Shown one piece after another: positions 44,944-53,580 of a stretch of DNA of 64,000 nt (its first letter is position 1; every line of letters starts with the position of its first letter). Below the pieces are notes generated by a model. The model saw nothing but the letters and a program-made list of their open reading frames with translations, was not told the origin of the DNA and did no database searches. This stretch comes from Amycolatopsis taiwanensis DSM 45107 (GTDB lineage Bacteria; Actinomycetota; Actinomycetes; Mycobacteriales; Pseudonocardiaceae). Made by a program: the position numbers and the translations under genes. The stretch lies in assembly GCF_000519205.1 (NCBI RefSeq), contig NZ_JAFB01000010.1, positions 20,671 through 84,670 of the forward strand, given 5' to 3'.

Positions 44944-45840
44944 TTACCGGCTGATCTGTCGTGGAGCCGTCACCGTGATGAGTTTGTCGGGGTTGCGGAT
45001 GACGTAGAAGTTGGTGATCTTCCCGTCGATGATCTCGATCAGGCAGGCGCCTGCTACGTGGTCGCCGTTGTGGATGATCAGTGTGGGTGTGTTGTTGCAG
45101 TTGGCTATCTCGATCCGTTGGTCTGGTGTCAGCTGCGCGGTGCGGAAGGTTTCGGTGAGGAAGGTGGCGATCTTTTCCGCGCCTACTATTGGCCGGCGCG
45201 CGGCGATGGTCTTGCCGTCGCTGTCGGCCGTCCAGGTGGCGTTCGGTGCGAGTAGCGCGAGCAGACCGTCCAGGTCACCGGTGGCCGCGGCGGTCATGAA
45301 CTGTTCGGTGATCTGTGTGGTGGTCGCGGTGTCGGCGGGTTCGAAGCGTTTGCGTCGCGCCTGCACGTGTTCGCGGGCGCGGTGCGCCATCTGGCGCACC
45401 GCTGTCACGGATTTGTCGACGGCTGCGGCGATGTCGTGATAGTCGAAGCCGAACACTTCGCGTAGCACGAACACCGCACGCTCGTTGGGGGTGAGTGTTT
45501 CGAGCAGCACGAGCATGGCCATCGACACCGACTCGGCGAGCACCACATCGGCCGACGCGTCGTGTTGGTCGAGCAGCAGCGGTTCGGGCAGCCACGGGCC
45601 GATGTAGTCCTCGCGGCGGCGCGCGTTCGCGCGTACGGCGTTGAGGGCTTGGCGGGTGACCAGCCGTGCCAGATACGACTTGGTGTCCCGCACCGTCGCG
45701 AGGTCCACCTCGGCCCATCGCAGGTAGCTGTCCTGCAGCACGTCGTCGGATTCGGTCGCCGAGCCGAGTATTTCGTAGGCGATCGTGAACAGCAGGGGCC
45801 GCAGCAGGGTGAACCGCTCGGCATGCTCGTCGGTGGTCAT
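44944..45840 (-). CDS. ECF41-type sigma factor, second copy
   Basis: 298 residues from ATG 45840. Sigma-2 (RPLLFTIAYEILGSATESDDVLQDSYLRW), sigma-4 (FGFDYHDIAAAVDKSVTAVRQMAHRA) and a SnoaL-like extension ending VIRNPDKLITV, again with the ECF41 NPDKL motif. The start overlaps the stop of the upstream oxidoreductase by four bases (ATGA), so both are made from one message. Gene order is the reverse of that at 24186-26365. Confidence 0.92.
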   Translation of the reverse strand: MTTDEHAERFTLLRPLLFTIAYEILGSATESDDVLQDSYLRWAEVDLATVRDTKSYLARLVTRQALNAVRANARRREDYIGPWLPEPLLLDQHDASADVVLAESVSMAMLVLLETLTPNERAVFVLREVFGFDYHDIAAAVDKSVTAVRQMAHRAREHVQARRKRFEPADTATTTQITEQFMTAAATGDLDGLLALLAPNATWTADSDGKTIAARRPIVGAEKIATFLTETFRTAQLTPDQRIEIANCNNTPTLIIHNGDHVAGACLIEIIDGKITNFYVIRNPDKLITVTAPRQISR

Positions 45841-47024
45841 GGGGACGTGATCACCTGTGAGGCGGAGGCCGGCTGCTCGGGACGCGGGCCGCCTTTGGGC
45901 CAGATTAGGGAACCTGGTTTGCGGGCCTCGCGGCGGATCTTCCAGGTCGCGAGGTTGCAGGTGAGTTCCTTGACCGCGGCGCCAGCGCGGCCGCCGAGGT
46001 AGAAGTTGACCGCGCGGTCGTCCTTGCGTGCGATTTGCCGGACGGCGTTGTGGCGGCCGAGGCTGACGCACGCTCCGGAGAAGGCCAGGGTGATCGGCGC
46101 CGGTTCGGTGCCCGCGATGCGGTTCAGCACGGTGTCAGCGGCTTGTGCCCCGAGTGGCCCGGCTGCGTAGCAGCTCATGCGCAGCGGCTGGCCCGATGGT
46201 GCGGCGGCGTCGCCGGCCGCGACGACGCGGTCGTCGTCGATGCTGGTCAGCGTCTCGTCGGTGAGTAGCCGGCCGAGTGTGTCGGTGCGCAACCCGCTGG
46301 CCCGGGCCAGTTCCGGCACGCCGAAACCGGCCGTCCAGATGGTGAGCGCGCTCGGCCGCACCGCGCCACTGGCCAGGACGACCGCGTCGGGGTGAACCTC
46401 GGTGACCGGGTTGGCCTCGAGCACGGAGACTCCGTGCCGGGACAGCCACTTGGCGATGGCGCGGCGACCCGGTGCGCTGAAGGTCGGTGCCAGGGCTTGG
46501 CTACACACCAGGGTGACCGTACGTCCTTGTTCGGCCAGTTCGGCCGCCGTCTCGATACCGGTCAATCCGCCACCGACCACAGTGACCGGAGCATCGCGAG
46601 GCAGCTCGTCGAGTTTGGCGCGCAGCCGCTGCGCGAACTCGAACTCAGCGACGGAGAAAGCGAACTCGGCCGCTCCAGGCACCGCTGACGGTATCGCCCC
46701 GGTGCTGCCGACCGCGTAGATGACGTAGTCGAAGTCCAGCGAGCGACCCGAGGCGAGCTCCACGGTGCGGCCGGCGGTGTCGATACGTGTGGCACTGTCG
46801 ACAACCAAGTTGACGCTCTCGCCGAGCAGCGTGCCGTAGTCCGCCGCGGCGTCGCTGGTACCCGCCACGAACTGGTGCAACCGGACTCGGTCGACAAACC
46901 TCGGACGAGGATTGACCAGCGTGATGTCCATGCCCGGCCGCGCCCGCAGCCGATTCGCCGCGACCGACCCGGCATAACCACCGCCGATCACCACAACCTT
47001 GTTGAGTGTGCTGTGCTCAGTCAT
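45837..47024 (-). CDS. FAD-dependent NAD(P)H oxidoreductase (NDH-2-like), ECF41 partner, second copy
   Basis: 395 residues from ATG 47024. NKVVVIGGGYAGSVAANRL (FAD), APVTVVGGGLTGIETAAEL (NAD(P)) and RVVAAGDAAAPSGQPLR correspond segment by segment to the protein at 25202, without its 18-residue insertion. First gene of an oxidoreductase-sigma operon. A TGTCACG-N16-TGTC sequence just upstream matches the published ECF41 promoter pattern well, which suggests that the sigma factor activates its own operon. Confidence 0.88.
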   Translation of the reverse strand: MTEHSTLNKVVVIGGGYAGSVAANRLRARPGMDITLVNPRPRFVDRVRLHQFVAGTSDAAADYGTLLGESVNLVVDSATRIDTAGRTVELASGRSLDFDYVIYAVGSTGAIPSAVPGAAEFAFSVAEFEFAQRLRAKLDELPRDAPVTVVGGGLTGIETAAELAEQGRTVTLVCSQALAPTFSAPGRRAIAKWLSRHGVSVLEANPVTEVHPDAVVLASGAVRPSALTIWTAGFGVPELARASGLRTDTLGRLLTDETLTSIDDDRVVAAGDAAAPSGQPLRMSCYAAGPLGAQAADTVLNRIAGTEPAPITLAFSGACVSLGRHNAVRQIARKDDRAVNFYLGGRAGAAVKELTCNLATWKIRREARKPGSLIWPKGGPRPEQPASASQVITSP

Positions 47025-47032
47025 GCCCCCAA

Positions 47033-47059
47033 GACACCGCCGCCCGCCCAGGCGTGACA
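47033..47059 (-). promoter_or_regulatory. Candidate ECF41 promoter
   Basis: On the minus strand TGTCACG (47059-47053), a 16-base spacer and TGTC (47036-47033). The known ECF41 consensus is TGTCACA-N16-CGTC. Transcription would start within a few bases of the ATG, giving an almost leaderless message. A second TGTCACG 15 bp upstream (47074-47068) lacks a -10 match. Confidence 0.55.
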
Positions 47060-47164
47060 TACCACGACGTGACACCCATCACCCGAAACCTTGAAGCAAC
47101 GAAAGCACGCCACACTGACCCGGCAGCACCACTCCTCGACCGCTGCCGCCGTGCGTGCTGACCG

Positions 47165-47914
47165 TCATCGGCGGACTTCGATGAGGTGCCGGGTCGAGTG
47201 CGCGACGAATGCCCCGTCGGACCTGATTTGCGCGTCGAGACGGCGCAGCGTGTCCTGGTAGCGCTCGACGCTGAAGTCCGGTACCCACCACACGCATTTG
47301 CGCAGGATGTAGACGACTGCCCCGATGTCGAAGAACTCCATGCGGCACCGTGCTGTTTTCAGGTCGATGAGGGTGAGTCCGGCGGACTCGGCCTCATCGA
47401 CCTCTCGGTGCGGGTCCCGCGTGGCGCGTTGTCGGGGCAGGGGGCCGAGGAAGTATTCGATCAGCTCGAAGGCCGAGGCCGGCCCGACATGCTGGGCCAG
47501 GTAGTGGCCGCCGTCGACGAGCACGCGGGCGATCTCCGGCCAGTCCGGCCGGACCGGGTGGCGGCTGGTCACCAGTTCGAACGATTCGGCCGGGAACGGC
47601 AGCGGTTCCCCCGCGCGGGTCTGGACGACCTCGACCCCGCGCGGTCCGAGCAGATCTCTCGCGCGGGCGACGTTCGGCGCCCAGCTCTCCGTCACGCACA
47701 TCCGCTTCGGCAGCACCGGCAGTTCAGCGAGGACCTCGCCACCACCGGTGTCGATGTCCAGCGCCGAGGCAACCTCCGGAAGCCGCTGCGACAACAGCCG
47801 CGCGTAACCCCACGGCGGCCGTTCCTCGGTCGCCCGGCCCCGCAACCACTCAAACCCCCAACCGGAGACGTCGACGGCCTGAGCCTCGGCAACCAACTCC
47901 TCGAACGTGCGCAT
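47165..47914 (-). CDS. Class I SAM-dependent methyltransferase
   Basis: 249 residues from ATG 47914. SALDIDTGGGEVLAEL is the SAM-binding motif I (D-x-G-x-G), PLPFPAESFELVTSRHP the post-motif region, and the tail FFDIGAVVYILRKCVWWVPDF is typical of small-molecule methyltransferases of this group. No partner gene is evident; 139 bp separate it from the oxidoreductase operon. Substrate unknown. Confidence 0.85.
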   Translation of the reverse strand: MRTFEELVAEAQAVDVSGWGFEWLRGRATEERPPWGYARLLSQRLPEVASALDIDTGGGEVLAELPVLPKRMCVTESWAPNVARARDLLGPRGVEVVQTRAGEPLPFPAESFELVTSRHPVRPDWPEIARVLVDGGHYLAQHVGPASAFELIEYFLGPLPRQRATRDPHREVDEAESAGLTLIDLKTARCRMEFFDIGAVVYILRKCVWWVPDFSVERYQDTLRRLDAQIRSDGAFVAHSTRHLIEVRR

Positions 47915-48069
47915 GCCACCATGATCACTCATAAGGAACAACCGGCAGACAGGGCGTGCCGTTCACCGCGGTTCCCTTGGTGCCCCGGACTTCTCGTACC
48001 GTCGGACCTGCCCGGCCACCCACCCGGTCGGGCGGATCCGCACCTCTGTGCCGGTCGGGTCCGGCGGAT

Positions 48070-48543
48070 TCACCGGGTGCCGAACCAACTGGCCTGCGCG
48101 GCTTGGAGTCCGGCGGCGGGCTGCCAGTCCGTGATGGGCTGGGAGAACTCCCACTGATAGCCGAAGGGGTCGATGCACTCGAACACGCGGTCGCCCCAGG
48201 CCTCGTCCATCGGTTCGGAAGTGATCGTGCACCCGGCGCTCCGGCAGTACTCGTAGCTCACGGCGAGGTCGTCCACGCCCAGACCGATCGCCACCCCGAG
48301 TCCACGCGGACCGGTCTGGGTCTGCCGCTCCCGCTCGCTGTCGGGGAAGGGCATGCCCACCAGGGCATCGACGATCAGCTGTACCTCGCCTCGCCGGAGG
48401 ATCGTCATCACCGGTTGGCCGTCGGGGTTCGGCACGCTGCCGACCTCGTCGAACCCGAACCCTCGGTAGAACCGCGCAGCGGCTTCCACGTCGCCGACCC
48501 GCAGACCCACTCGAAACGATGCCGCGACCACTCGAACCTCCAT
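48070..48543 (-). CDS. VOC-family protein divergent from a TetR regulator
   Basis: 157 residues from ATG 48543. VGLRVGDVEAAARFYRGFGFDEVG, VQLIVDALVGMPFP, GLGVAIGLGVDDLAVSYEYC and RVFECIDPFGYQWEFSQP (terminal Glu) define a VOC domain with a bleomycin-resistance/glyoxalase-like pattern. It shares its upstream region and probable operators with the TetR gene, so it is the likely target. Confidence 0.88.
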   Translation of the reverse strand: MEVRVVAASFRVGLRVGDVEAAARFYRGFGFDEVGSVPNPDGQPVMTILRRGEVQLIVDALVGMPFPDSERERQTQTGPRGLGVAIGLGVDDLAVSYEYCRSAGCTITSEPMDEAWGDRVFECIDPFGYQWEFSQPITDWQPAAGLQAAQASWFGTR

Positions 48544-48584
48544 TTGGGTACACCATACGCAAACTCTCTGCGTACGGTACACGC
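48543..48584. promoter_or_regulatory. Pair of TetR operator-like palindromes
   Basis: TTTGGGTA-CACCA-TACGCAAA (48543-48563) and GCGTA-CGGTA-CACGC (48570-48584) share the GCGTA/TACGC half-sites of the operators at 18766-18809, each with one mismatch. They sit between the divergent VOC and TetR starts; the first touches the VOC start codon. Confidence 0.65.
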
Positions 48585-48602
48585 AAATGAGGGAGGTCGT
48601 CG

Positions 48603-49358
48603 ATGGCCACGTCTGCCGGCGCCGGTGACCCGGTGCGCACGCTGGAGTTGCTGTGGGAGGTGCGGCAGCGCTCCGGCCTCGGCCGGAAACCCGAGCTCAG
48701 CCTCGACCAGGTCGTCTCGGCCGCGATCGAACTCGCCGATACCGACGGGCTGGACAGCCTGTCGATGCGGCGTGTCGCCGATCGGCTCGGCGTCGGCACG
48801 ATGTCGCTGTACCGGTACGTGCCCGGCAAGGCCGAGATGTTCGACATCATGGTCGACCGGGTCAGCGCCGAGATCCGCTACCACCACGAAGACGGTGACG
48901 GCTGGCGTTCTCGTCTGGAGCGGGTCGCCCGCGCCAACCGGGCGTTGTTCGAACGCCACCCCTGGCTGTTGACCCTGTTCCCGAGACGACCACCCTTGGG
49001 ACCGGGCGTGATCGCCAAGTACAACGCCGAACTGCGTGCCGTCGACGGGATCGGACTGACCGACGTCGAAATGGACTCGGTGTTGACCCTCGTCCTGGAG
49101 TACGTCCGCGGCGCCACCGCGAACCTCATCGAGTGGAAGAAATTCTCCGCCCGTACCGAACAAAGCGATGACCAGTGGTGGGCCACCCTCGCTCCCCACC
49201 TGGACCGGCTACTCGACCACGAGCGATACGCCTTGGCGGTTCGCGTCGGCACCGCCGCGACCACCCACTACAACGGCGTCCACGACGCCGAGCACGCCTT
49301 CGAATTCGGCCTTCAGCGCGTCATCGACGGCATCGAATCATTCGTGAACAGCAAATAG
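48603..49358 (+). CDS. TetR-family regulator (same subgroup as 18100)
   Basis: 251 residues, with GAGGGAGG upstream. A 30-residue N-terminal extension precedes the helix-turn-helix LSMRRVADRLGVGTMSLYRYVPGKAEMFDIMVD. That recognition region is very close to the one in the regulator at 18100, in keeping with the similar operator half-sites. The C-terminal domain is of the large TetR_C type. It is divergent from the VOC gene. Confidence 0.92.
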   Translation: MATSAGAGDPVRTLELLWEVRQRSGLGRKPELSLDQVVSAAIELADTDGLDSLSMRRVADRLGVGTMSLYRYVPGKAEMFDIMVDRVSAEIRYHHEDGDGWRSRLERVARANRALFERHPWLLTLFPRRPPLGPGVIAKYNAELRAVDGIGLTDVEMDSVLTLVLEYVRGATANLIEWKKFSARTEQSDDQWWATLAPHLDRLLDHERYALAVRVGTAATTHYNGVHDAEHAFEFGLQRVIDGIESFVNSK

Positions 49359-49390
49359 CCGCGTTCGGCGGACGGCCGACCTGCTGATCG

Positions 49391-50194
49391 TCAGGTGAGT
49401 AGCCGGCGTAGGGCGGTCGGCGTGTGGCCCAGGTGCTCCCGCATGGTCCGGCACAGGTGTGCGTGGTCGGCGAAGCCGAGGTCGGCAGCGAGGATCGCGA
49501 GGTTGGGTTCGCCGGCTTCCAGTCGATCGAGTGCGCGGGCCACCCGGACCCGGTTGCGGTAACGGGTCAGTGACACCCCGAGTACGCGGGTGAACGCCCG
49601 GCTCAGCCGGTACGGCGAGACGTCCAGGACAGCGGCGAGCGGGATCAGGCCGGCCGCGGCGGGATGACCGTCGCTGATCATGCCCCGGGCGGCGGCCACC
49701 AGCGTCCGGTCGCGGGCGGCCGGCGGGGCGCCATCCGGGGCGGTTGTCGCGACGACCTGCCGAACGATCCGGACGACCAGACCAACCAGTCGCTCGGCAC
49801 CGGCGTAGTCGATGTCGTCGGTGGTGGCGGCGAGGAGTCGCCGGTGGGCGAGGTCGAGCCGCCCGTCAACGTACAGCGCCGAGCCGGTCAGCTGTGGAGA
49901 GTCGCCCGCCAGGGTGCGCCAGAGCGCAGGTGTCAGGCTGATGGAGGTGCACACGTCACCGCCGGTGGGATGGGCGAAGTGTTCCTCCTCTGCGGGCATC
50001 CCGAGGTAGCCGACGGTGTCGTCGATGTCGGTGCTTACCCCGCGAACGCGCCTGCGGAATCCGCCTCGACGCACGAGCACGACCCGTACGTCCTCGCGCG
50101 GCCCCTCCGCGGACCAGTTCCGGTGATCGTCTCGGCAGTTCACCGCCGTGACCGCGAAGTCCGGGCGGGTGGCGACATCGACAAAGGAGAGCAC
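49391..50194 (-). CDS. AraC-family transcriptional regulator
   Basis: 267 residues from GTG 50194. The N-terminal half is a beta-rich sensing domain; the two helix-turn-helix motifs are LAAVLDVSPYRLSRAFTRVLGVS and LAILAADLGFADHAHLCRTMREHLG. It is divergent from a VOC gene and an SRPBCC gene, which it may control. It ends 33 bp from the convergent TetR stop. Confidence 0.9.
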   Translation of the reverse strand: MLSFVDVATRPDFAVTAVNCRDDHRNWSAEGPREDVRVVLVRRGGFRRRVRGVSTDIDDTVGYLGMPAEEEHFAHPTGGDVCTSISLTPALWRTLAGDSPQLTGSALYVDGRLDLAHRRLLAATTDDIDYAGAERLVGLVVRIVRQVVATTAPDGAPPAARDRTLVAAARGMISDGHPAAAGLIPLAAVLDVSPYRLSRAFTRVLGVSLTRYRNRVRVARALDRLEAGEPNLAILAADLGFADHAHLCRTMREHLGHTPTALRRLLT

Positions 50195-50298
50195 CCTTTG
50201 ACGCTATGTGGGGGGTGTGACAGTCCCGCAAGAATCTTCAAGACTGTCGCCGGTGGTCAGGGGCAGGCTGTGTGCACCGAACCAAAGGAGTCAACCCC

Positions 50299-50661
50299 AT
50301 GTCCGCACTGGCCCAACTCGCCACGGTCGTCATCGACTGCGCTGCTCCCGGCCCGCTCGCCGAGTTCTACCGCACGGTCACCGGTTGGGAGGTGACCTAC
50401 CGCGATGTGGACTGTGTCCACCTGGGCGACGGCGGCGGCGTCCAACTTGGTTTCCAGCGTGTTGCCGGTTACCAGCCGCCGAACTGGCCGAGCCCGGCGA
50501 AGCAGGCACATCTGGACTTCACCGTCGCCGACGTCGACCAAGCGGTCAAGCAACTGCTTGCGATCGGCGCCACCAGGCCCGAGTACCAGCCCGGCGGTGA
50601 GCAGTGGGTGGTGCTGGCCGACCCCGAGGGACATCTGTTGTGCCTGGCTGCGGGCGACTGA
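50299..50661 (+). CDS. VOC-family (glyoxalase-like) protein
   Basis: 120 residues from ATG 50299, preceded by AAAGGAG. LATVVIDCAAPGPLAEFYRTVTGWEV, QAHLDFTVADVDQAVKQLLAIGA and WVVLADPEGHLLCL match the single-domain actinobacterial VOC type that lacks a complete metal triad. It is the first gene of a pair with the SRPBCC protein 48 bp on, both divergent from AraC. Confidence 0.9.
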   Translation: MSALAQLATVVIDCAAPGPLAEFYRTVTGWEVTYRDVDCVHLGDGGGVQLGFQRVAGYQPPNWPSPAKQAHLDFTVADVDQAVKQLLAIGATRPEYQPGGEQWVVLADPEGHLLCLAAGD

Positions 50662-50709
50662 CCGGCTGCCCGTTCTCGTCCGGCCCCACCTCGAGCAAAG
50701 GCAGGAGAA

Positions 50710-51177
50710 ATGGCCTCAATCAGCAAAGAAGTCCTGATCAAGTCCAGCGCGGAGGACGTGTGGGAGGTGATCGGAGACTTCAGCGCGGGACCATCACGCA
50801 TGGCGCCGGGCTTCGTCGTGGACACCCGCGCCGACGCCGACACCCGGGTCGTCACCTTCGCCGACGGCACGGTGGTCCGGGAGCAGTTGGTCTCCATGGA
50901 CCACGACACCCGCCGGATCGCCTACGCGGTCGTCGGTGGCAGCCTTCGACCAGACCACGACAACGCCTCTATGCAGGTCATCGCCGACGGCGAGCAGTGC
51001 TGCCGACTGGTGTGGATACACGATGTGCTTCCTGACGACCTTGCCAAATCCCTTGACGCTGCCATGACACAGGGCCTGACAGTCATCAAACAGACTCTCG
51101 AGGATTTCCACGATCCACGATCCACGACCCGCATCGCGGCGGGTGCCATGACCTCGCCAGCTTCCCGCGATACCTGA
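50710..51177 (+). CDS. SRPBCC-family (polyketide cyclase/dehydrase-like) protein
   Basis: 155 residues, with GCAGGAGA upstream. KEVLIKSSAEDVWEVIGDFSAG at the N-terminus and RLVWIHDVLPDDLAKSLDAAMTQGL toward the end are the usual START-like fold edges. It probably binds a hydrophobic small molecule; enzymatic activity is not predictable. Likely co-transcribed with the VOC gene. Confidence 0.88.
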   Translation: MASISKEVLIKSSAEDVWEVIGDFSAGPSRMAPGFVVDTRADADTRVVTFADGTVVREQLVSMDHDTRRIAYAVVGGSLRPDHDNASMQVIADGEQCCRLVWIHDVLPDDLAKSLDAAMTQGLTVIKQTLEDFHDPRSTTRIAAGAMTSPASRDT

Positions 51178-51241
51178 CCAGATGGTCATTGTTGTGGTTG
51201 TCCGCACACGAAAACGGCCAGGCGGAACCTACGACAAATGG

Positions 51242-52438
51242 TCAGTTACCCGGCCGTCCGGCGCCCACATAATCGTCGCCGGACACGTGATAGGTGGCGA
51301 TCTGCACCGCCATGCCCTCGGTCGGAGCGTTGATCATCATGCCGTTTCCGAGATAGAGCCCGACGTGATGGATCCGGGTGGCCGGATTGCCGTAGAAGAC
51401 CAGGTCGCCCATTTTCGGCTGTTCGCCGTTCGGTACCACGGGTATCGACCGGAACTGCGAGTCGGCGGTGCGCTGGAGACCGACGCCCGCGCTGTCGTAG
51501 GCGGCCTTGGTCAGGCCCGAGCAGTCGAATCCGGCCGCGCCCGTGTCGGGGCCGTTGCCGCCCCACACGTAGGGCAGGCCTATCTGGTCGAGGGCGAACC
51601 GGATCGCACGCACCGCGGGCTTGCCCGCGGTGTCCGGTGCCAGCGAGAGCGTGGCGTAGAGCTGTGCGTTGCCGAGAACCTGTTGGCGGAACAGGGCGGA
51701 GCCGCGGTAGTTCGCGATCGCCTGCCACCAGCCCTGCCCGCCCTGCAGGTCGGTGCGGCCGGTGCAGAGGACGCGCCCGGCCGCGATCGAGGCGTCGTCG
51801 ATGTCCTGGATGTTCCCGGTCTCCCCGGCGCGCTTGAACTCCTGTTGGGTCAGCTGCATCGGCCCGCTCCGCTGCTCGGTTGCGGCCTCACCGGCCGCGC
51901 CCTGCAACGGGATGGCGCCCAGCGGCCGGTTCACCACGCCGTTGTCGTCGAGCTGACCGCCGCCATGCCGCCCGTGGTCGGAGCTCGCCTTGCCGATACC
52001 GGCCAGGGTGACCCACGACAGGTGACAGTCCGGCTGCTCGTGCCGCAGGGTCAACTCGCCGTTGGCGTAACCGACGAGCGCCCGTTCGGGGATGTCCAGC
52101 GGGCCGGCCAGCCCGGCCGCCCATTGCTCCAACGCCGTCTTGCCCTGCTGCTGCTCCGGTGCCTGCGCCTGGACGGGAGCGCTGGCTTCCAGCACGGATG
52201 GGCCGGCGCCGGTCGCGTTGCCGCCCGGGCCCGGGGAGGCCGGGCTGGCCGGCCCGGCCAGCGGCACCGGATCCGGCCGCATGAACAGCCAGCCGCAGGT
52301 CAGCAGCGCGGCGATGATGACCAGCGCGATCAGCCCTCGCCCGCCGGCCCCCCGCCAGCGATCCTGCCGGGCCCGCGCGCGTGGCGGGCGATCATCGTGC
52401 TGCCTTCGGCGGAGAAAGCCCCAGAACCGAGTGGTCAC
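51242..52438 (-). CDS. NlpC/P60 peptidase with an altered transglycosylase-like domain
   Basis: 398 residues. A basic N-terminus and one membrane helix (LIALVIIAALLTCGWLF) anchor it. Then comes a Pro/Gly/Ala linker, a lytic-transglycosylase-like domain (TLAGIGKASSDHGRHGG, PMQLTQQEFKR) and a C-terminal NlpC/P60 domain with Cys in FDCSGLTKAAYDSAGVGLQ and His in IHHVGLYLGNG. The usual transglycosylase motif is GIGKVESDHGR; here the catalytic Glu is Ser, so the muramidase part is probably inactive or only binds. The peptidase would cut peptidoglycan stem peptides outside the membrane. Confidence 0.88.
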   Translation of the reverse strand: MTTRFWGFLRRRQHDDRPPRARARQDRWRGAGGRGLIALVIIAALLTCGWLFMRPDPVPLAGPASPASPGPGGNATGAGPSVLEASAPVQAQAPEQQQGKTALEQWAAGLAGPLDIPERALVGYANGELTLRHEQPDCHLSWVTLAGIGKASSDHGRHGGGQLDDNGVVNRPLGAIPLQGAAGEAATEQRSGPMQLTQQEFKRAGETGNIQDIDDASIAAGRVLCTGRTDLQGGQGWWQAIANYRGSALFRQQVLGNAQLYATLSLAPDTAGKPAVRAIRFALDQIGLPYVWGGNGPDTGAAGFDCSGLTKAAYDSAGVGLQRTADSQFRSIPVVPNGEQPKMGDLVFYGNPATRIHHVGLYLGNGMMINAPTEGMAVQIATYHVSGDDYVGAGRPGN

Positions 52439-52617
52439 TCGTCAACTCTAGAGGGTTATTCACAACGCGAGATAGCACGCTTGGTGACACGGCACAGCAG
52501 CCGGCGATCGAGGTCACGGCCTGGCTACCCGAACACGTTCGAATAAAAGCAGGAGAAGACGGGTGGTTTGGCCGCACACGGGGCGAAGATCCGGCTCGCG
52601 GGCCGTAGGGTGCCGTT

Positions 52618-53427
52618 ATGGCCGAGATGGACGTCGCGCGGCTTCGGGCGGAGCTCGTTCCCCCGTTCCACGCTCTGGATGTCGTGCGTAGCACGGGTTC
52701 CACCAATGCTGACCTGCGAAAGGCCGCCGACGAAGGCGCCGCCGACCGGACCGTGCTGATCGCGGAGGAGCAGACGGCCGGGGTGGGCAGACGGGCCCGG
52801 TCGTGGAGTTCGCCCGCCGGGAGCGGTATCTACCTCAGCGTGCTCCTCCGGCCGCACGAGGTCCCGTTCGCCGAGTACGGGTCCCTGGCCGTCGTGGCCG
52901 GGCTCGCGGTCACCGACCTGACCGCCGAACTGGGGGTCGACGCGGTCATGAAATGGCCGAACGACGTGCTCGCGGGGGAGGACCGCGCGAAATGCGCGGG
53001 CATTCTCGCCGAGGCCGTCGCCGGTGACGAAGGCGCGGTGGTGCTGGGCATAGGGCTCAACGTGCTGCCCGTCAACGGCCGGATCCCGCCGAACCCGGCC
53101 GGGCTGTTGCCGACATCGCTGGCGGAGACCGGGGCGCGGACCACCGACCGGACCGAGATCGCGCTGATCCTGCTGTCCGCGTTCGCCGGCCGGGAGAGCC
53201 GGTGGCGCGCGGCCTGCGGGGATCTGGCGCGCGCCGGGCTGCTCGACGAATACCGCGAACGCTGCGAAACCCTGGGCCAGCAGGTGCGGGTCATGTTGCC
53301 GGGCGGGGACGCGTTGATCGGCACCGCGCAGGACGTCGATTCCACGGGGCAGTTGACGGTCCTCGGCGAGGATGGCCGCAGGCGCACCGTGTTCGCCGGC
53401 GATGTCGTGCACCTGCGGATGGCATAA
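52618..53427 (+). CDS. birA: Biotin-[acetyl-CoA-carboxylase] ligase
   Basis: Activates biotin to biotinyl-AMP and attaches it to the BCCP lysine, here presumably of AccA at 7226-9019. 269 residues with no N-terminal DNA-binding domain, the usual actinobacterial form. Motifs: STNADLRKAA, VGRRARSWSSPAGSGIYLS (the GRGRxxR-type biotinyl-AMP loop), KWPNDVLAG, AGILAEAV and GIGLNVLP. The C-terminal SH3-like domain follows. The short gap 53428-53580 before the PH gene holds nothing certain. Confidence 0.95.
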   Translation: MAEMDVARLRAELVPPFHALDVVRSTGSTNADLRKAADEGAADRTVLIAEEQTAGVGRRARSWSSPAGSGIYLSVLLRPHEVPFAEYGSLAVVAGLAVTDLTAELGVDAVMKWPNDVLAGEDRAKCAGILAEAVAGDEGAVVLGIGLNVLPVNGRIPPNPAGLLPTSLAETGARTTDRTEIALILLSAFAGRESRWRAACGDLARAGLLDEYRERCETLGQQVRVMLPGGDALIGTAQDVDSTGQLTVLGEDGRRRTVFAGDVVHLRMA

Positions 53428-53580
53428 GCGGGTGTGGCATCCCGGTGAAGTCGCGGCGCTCAGACGCGGTCGCGCGCCAACTTGCGGAGGAGCTGGCAAT
53501 GCGCGGAATTCCCCCGATAGCGGCCCGGTCGCTGTGTGATCGTGGTCTGCCGAGTCAGCGGTTGACGGTACGGTAACGCC

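Noticed and set aside
47942-48069. Possible coding remnant between the methyltransferase and VOC genes
   Set aside because: A short open phase only, no recognisable residues and no repeats.
53445-53576. 43-codon open frame between birA and the PH-domain gene (KSRRSDAVARQLAEELAMR)
   Set aside because: Plausible composition but no ribosome site and no family; left as unassigned intergenic sequence.
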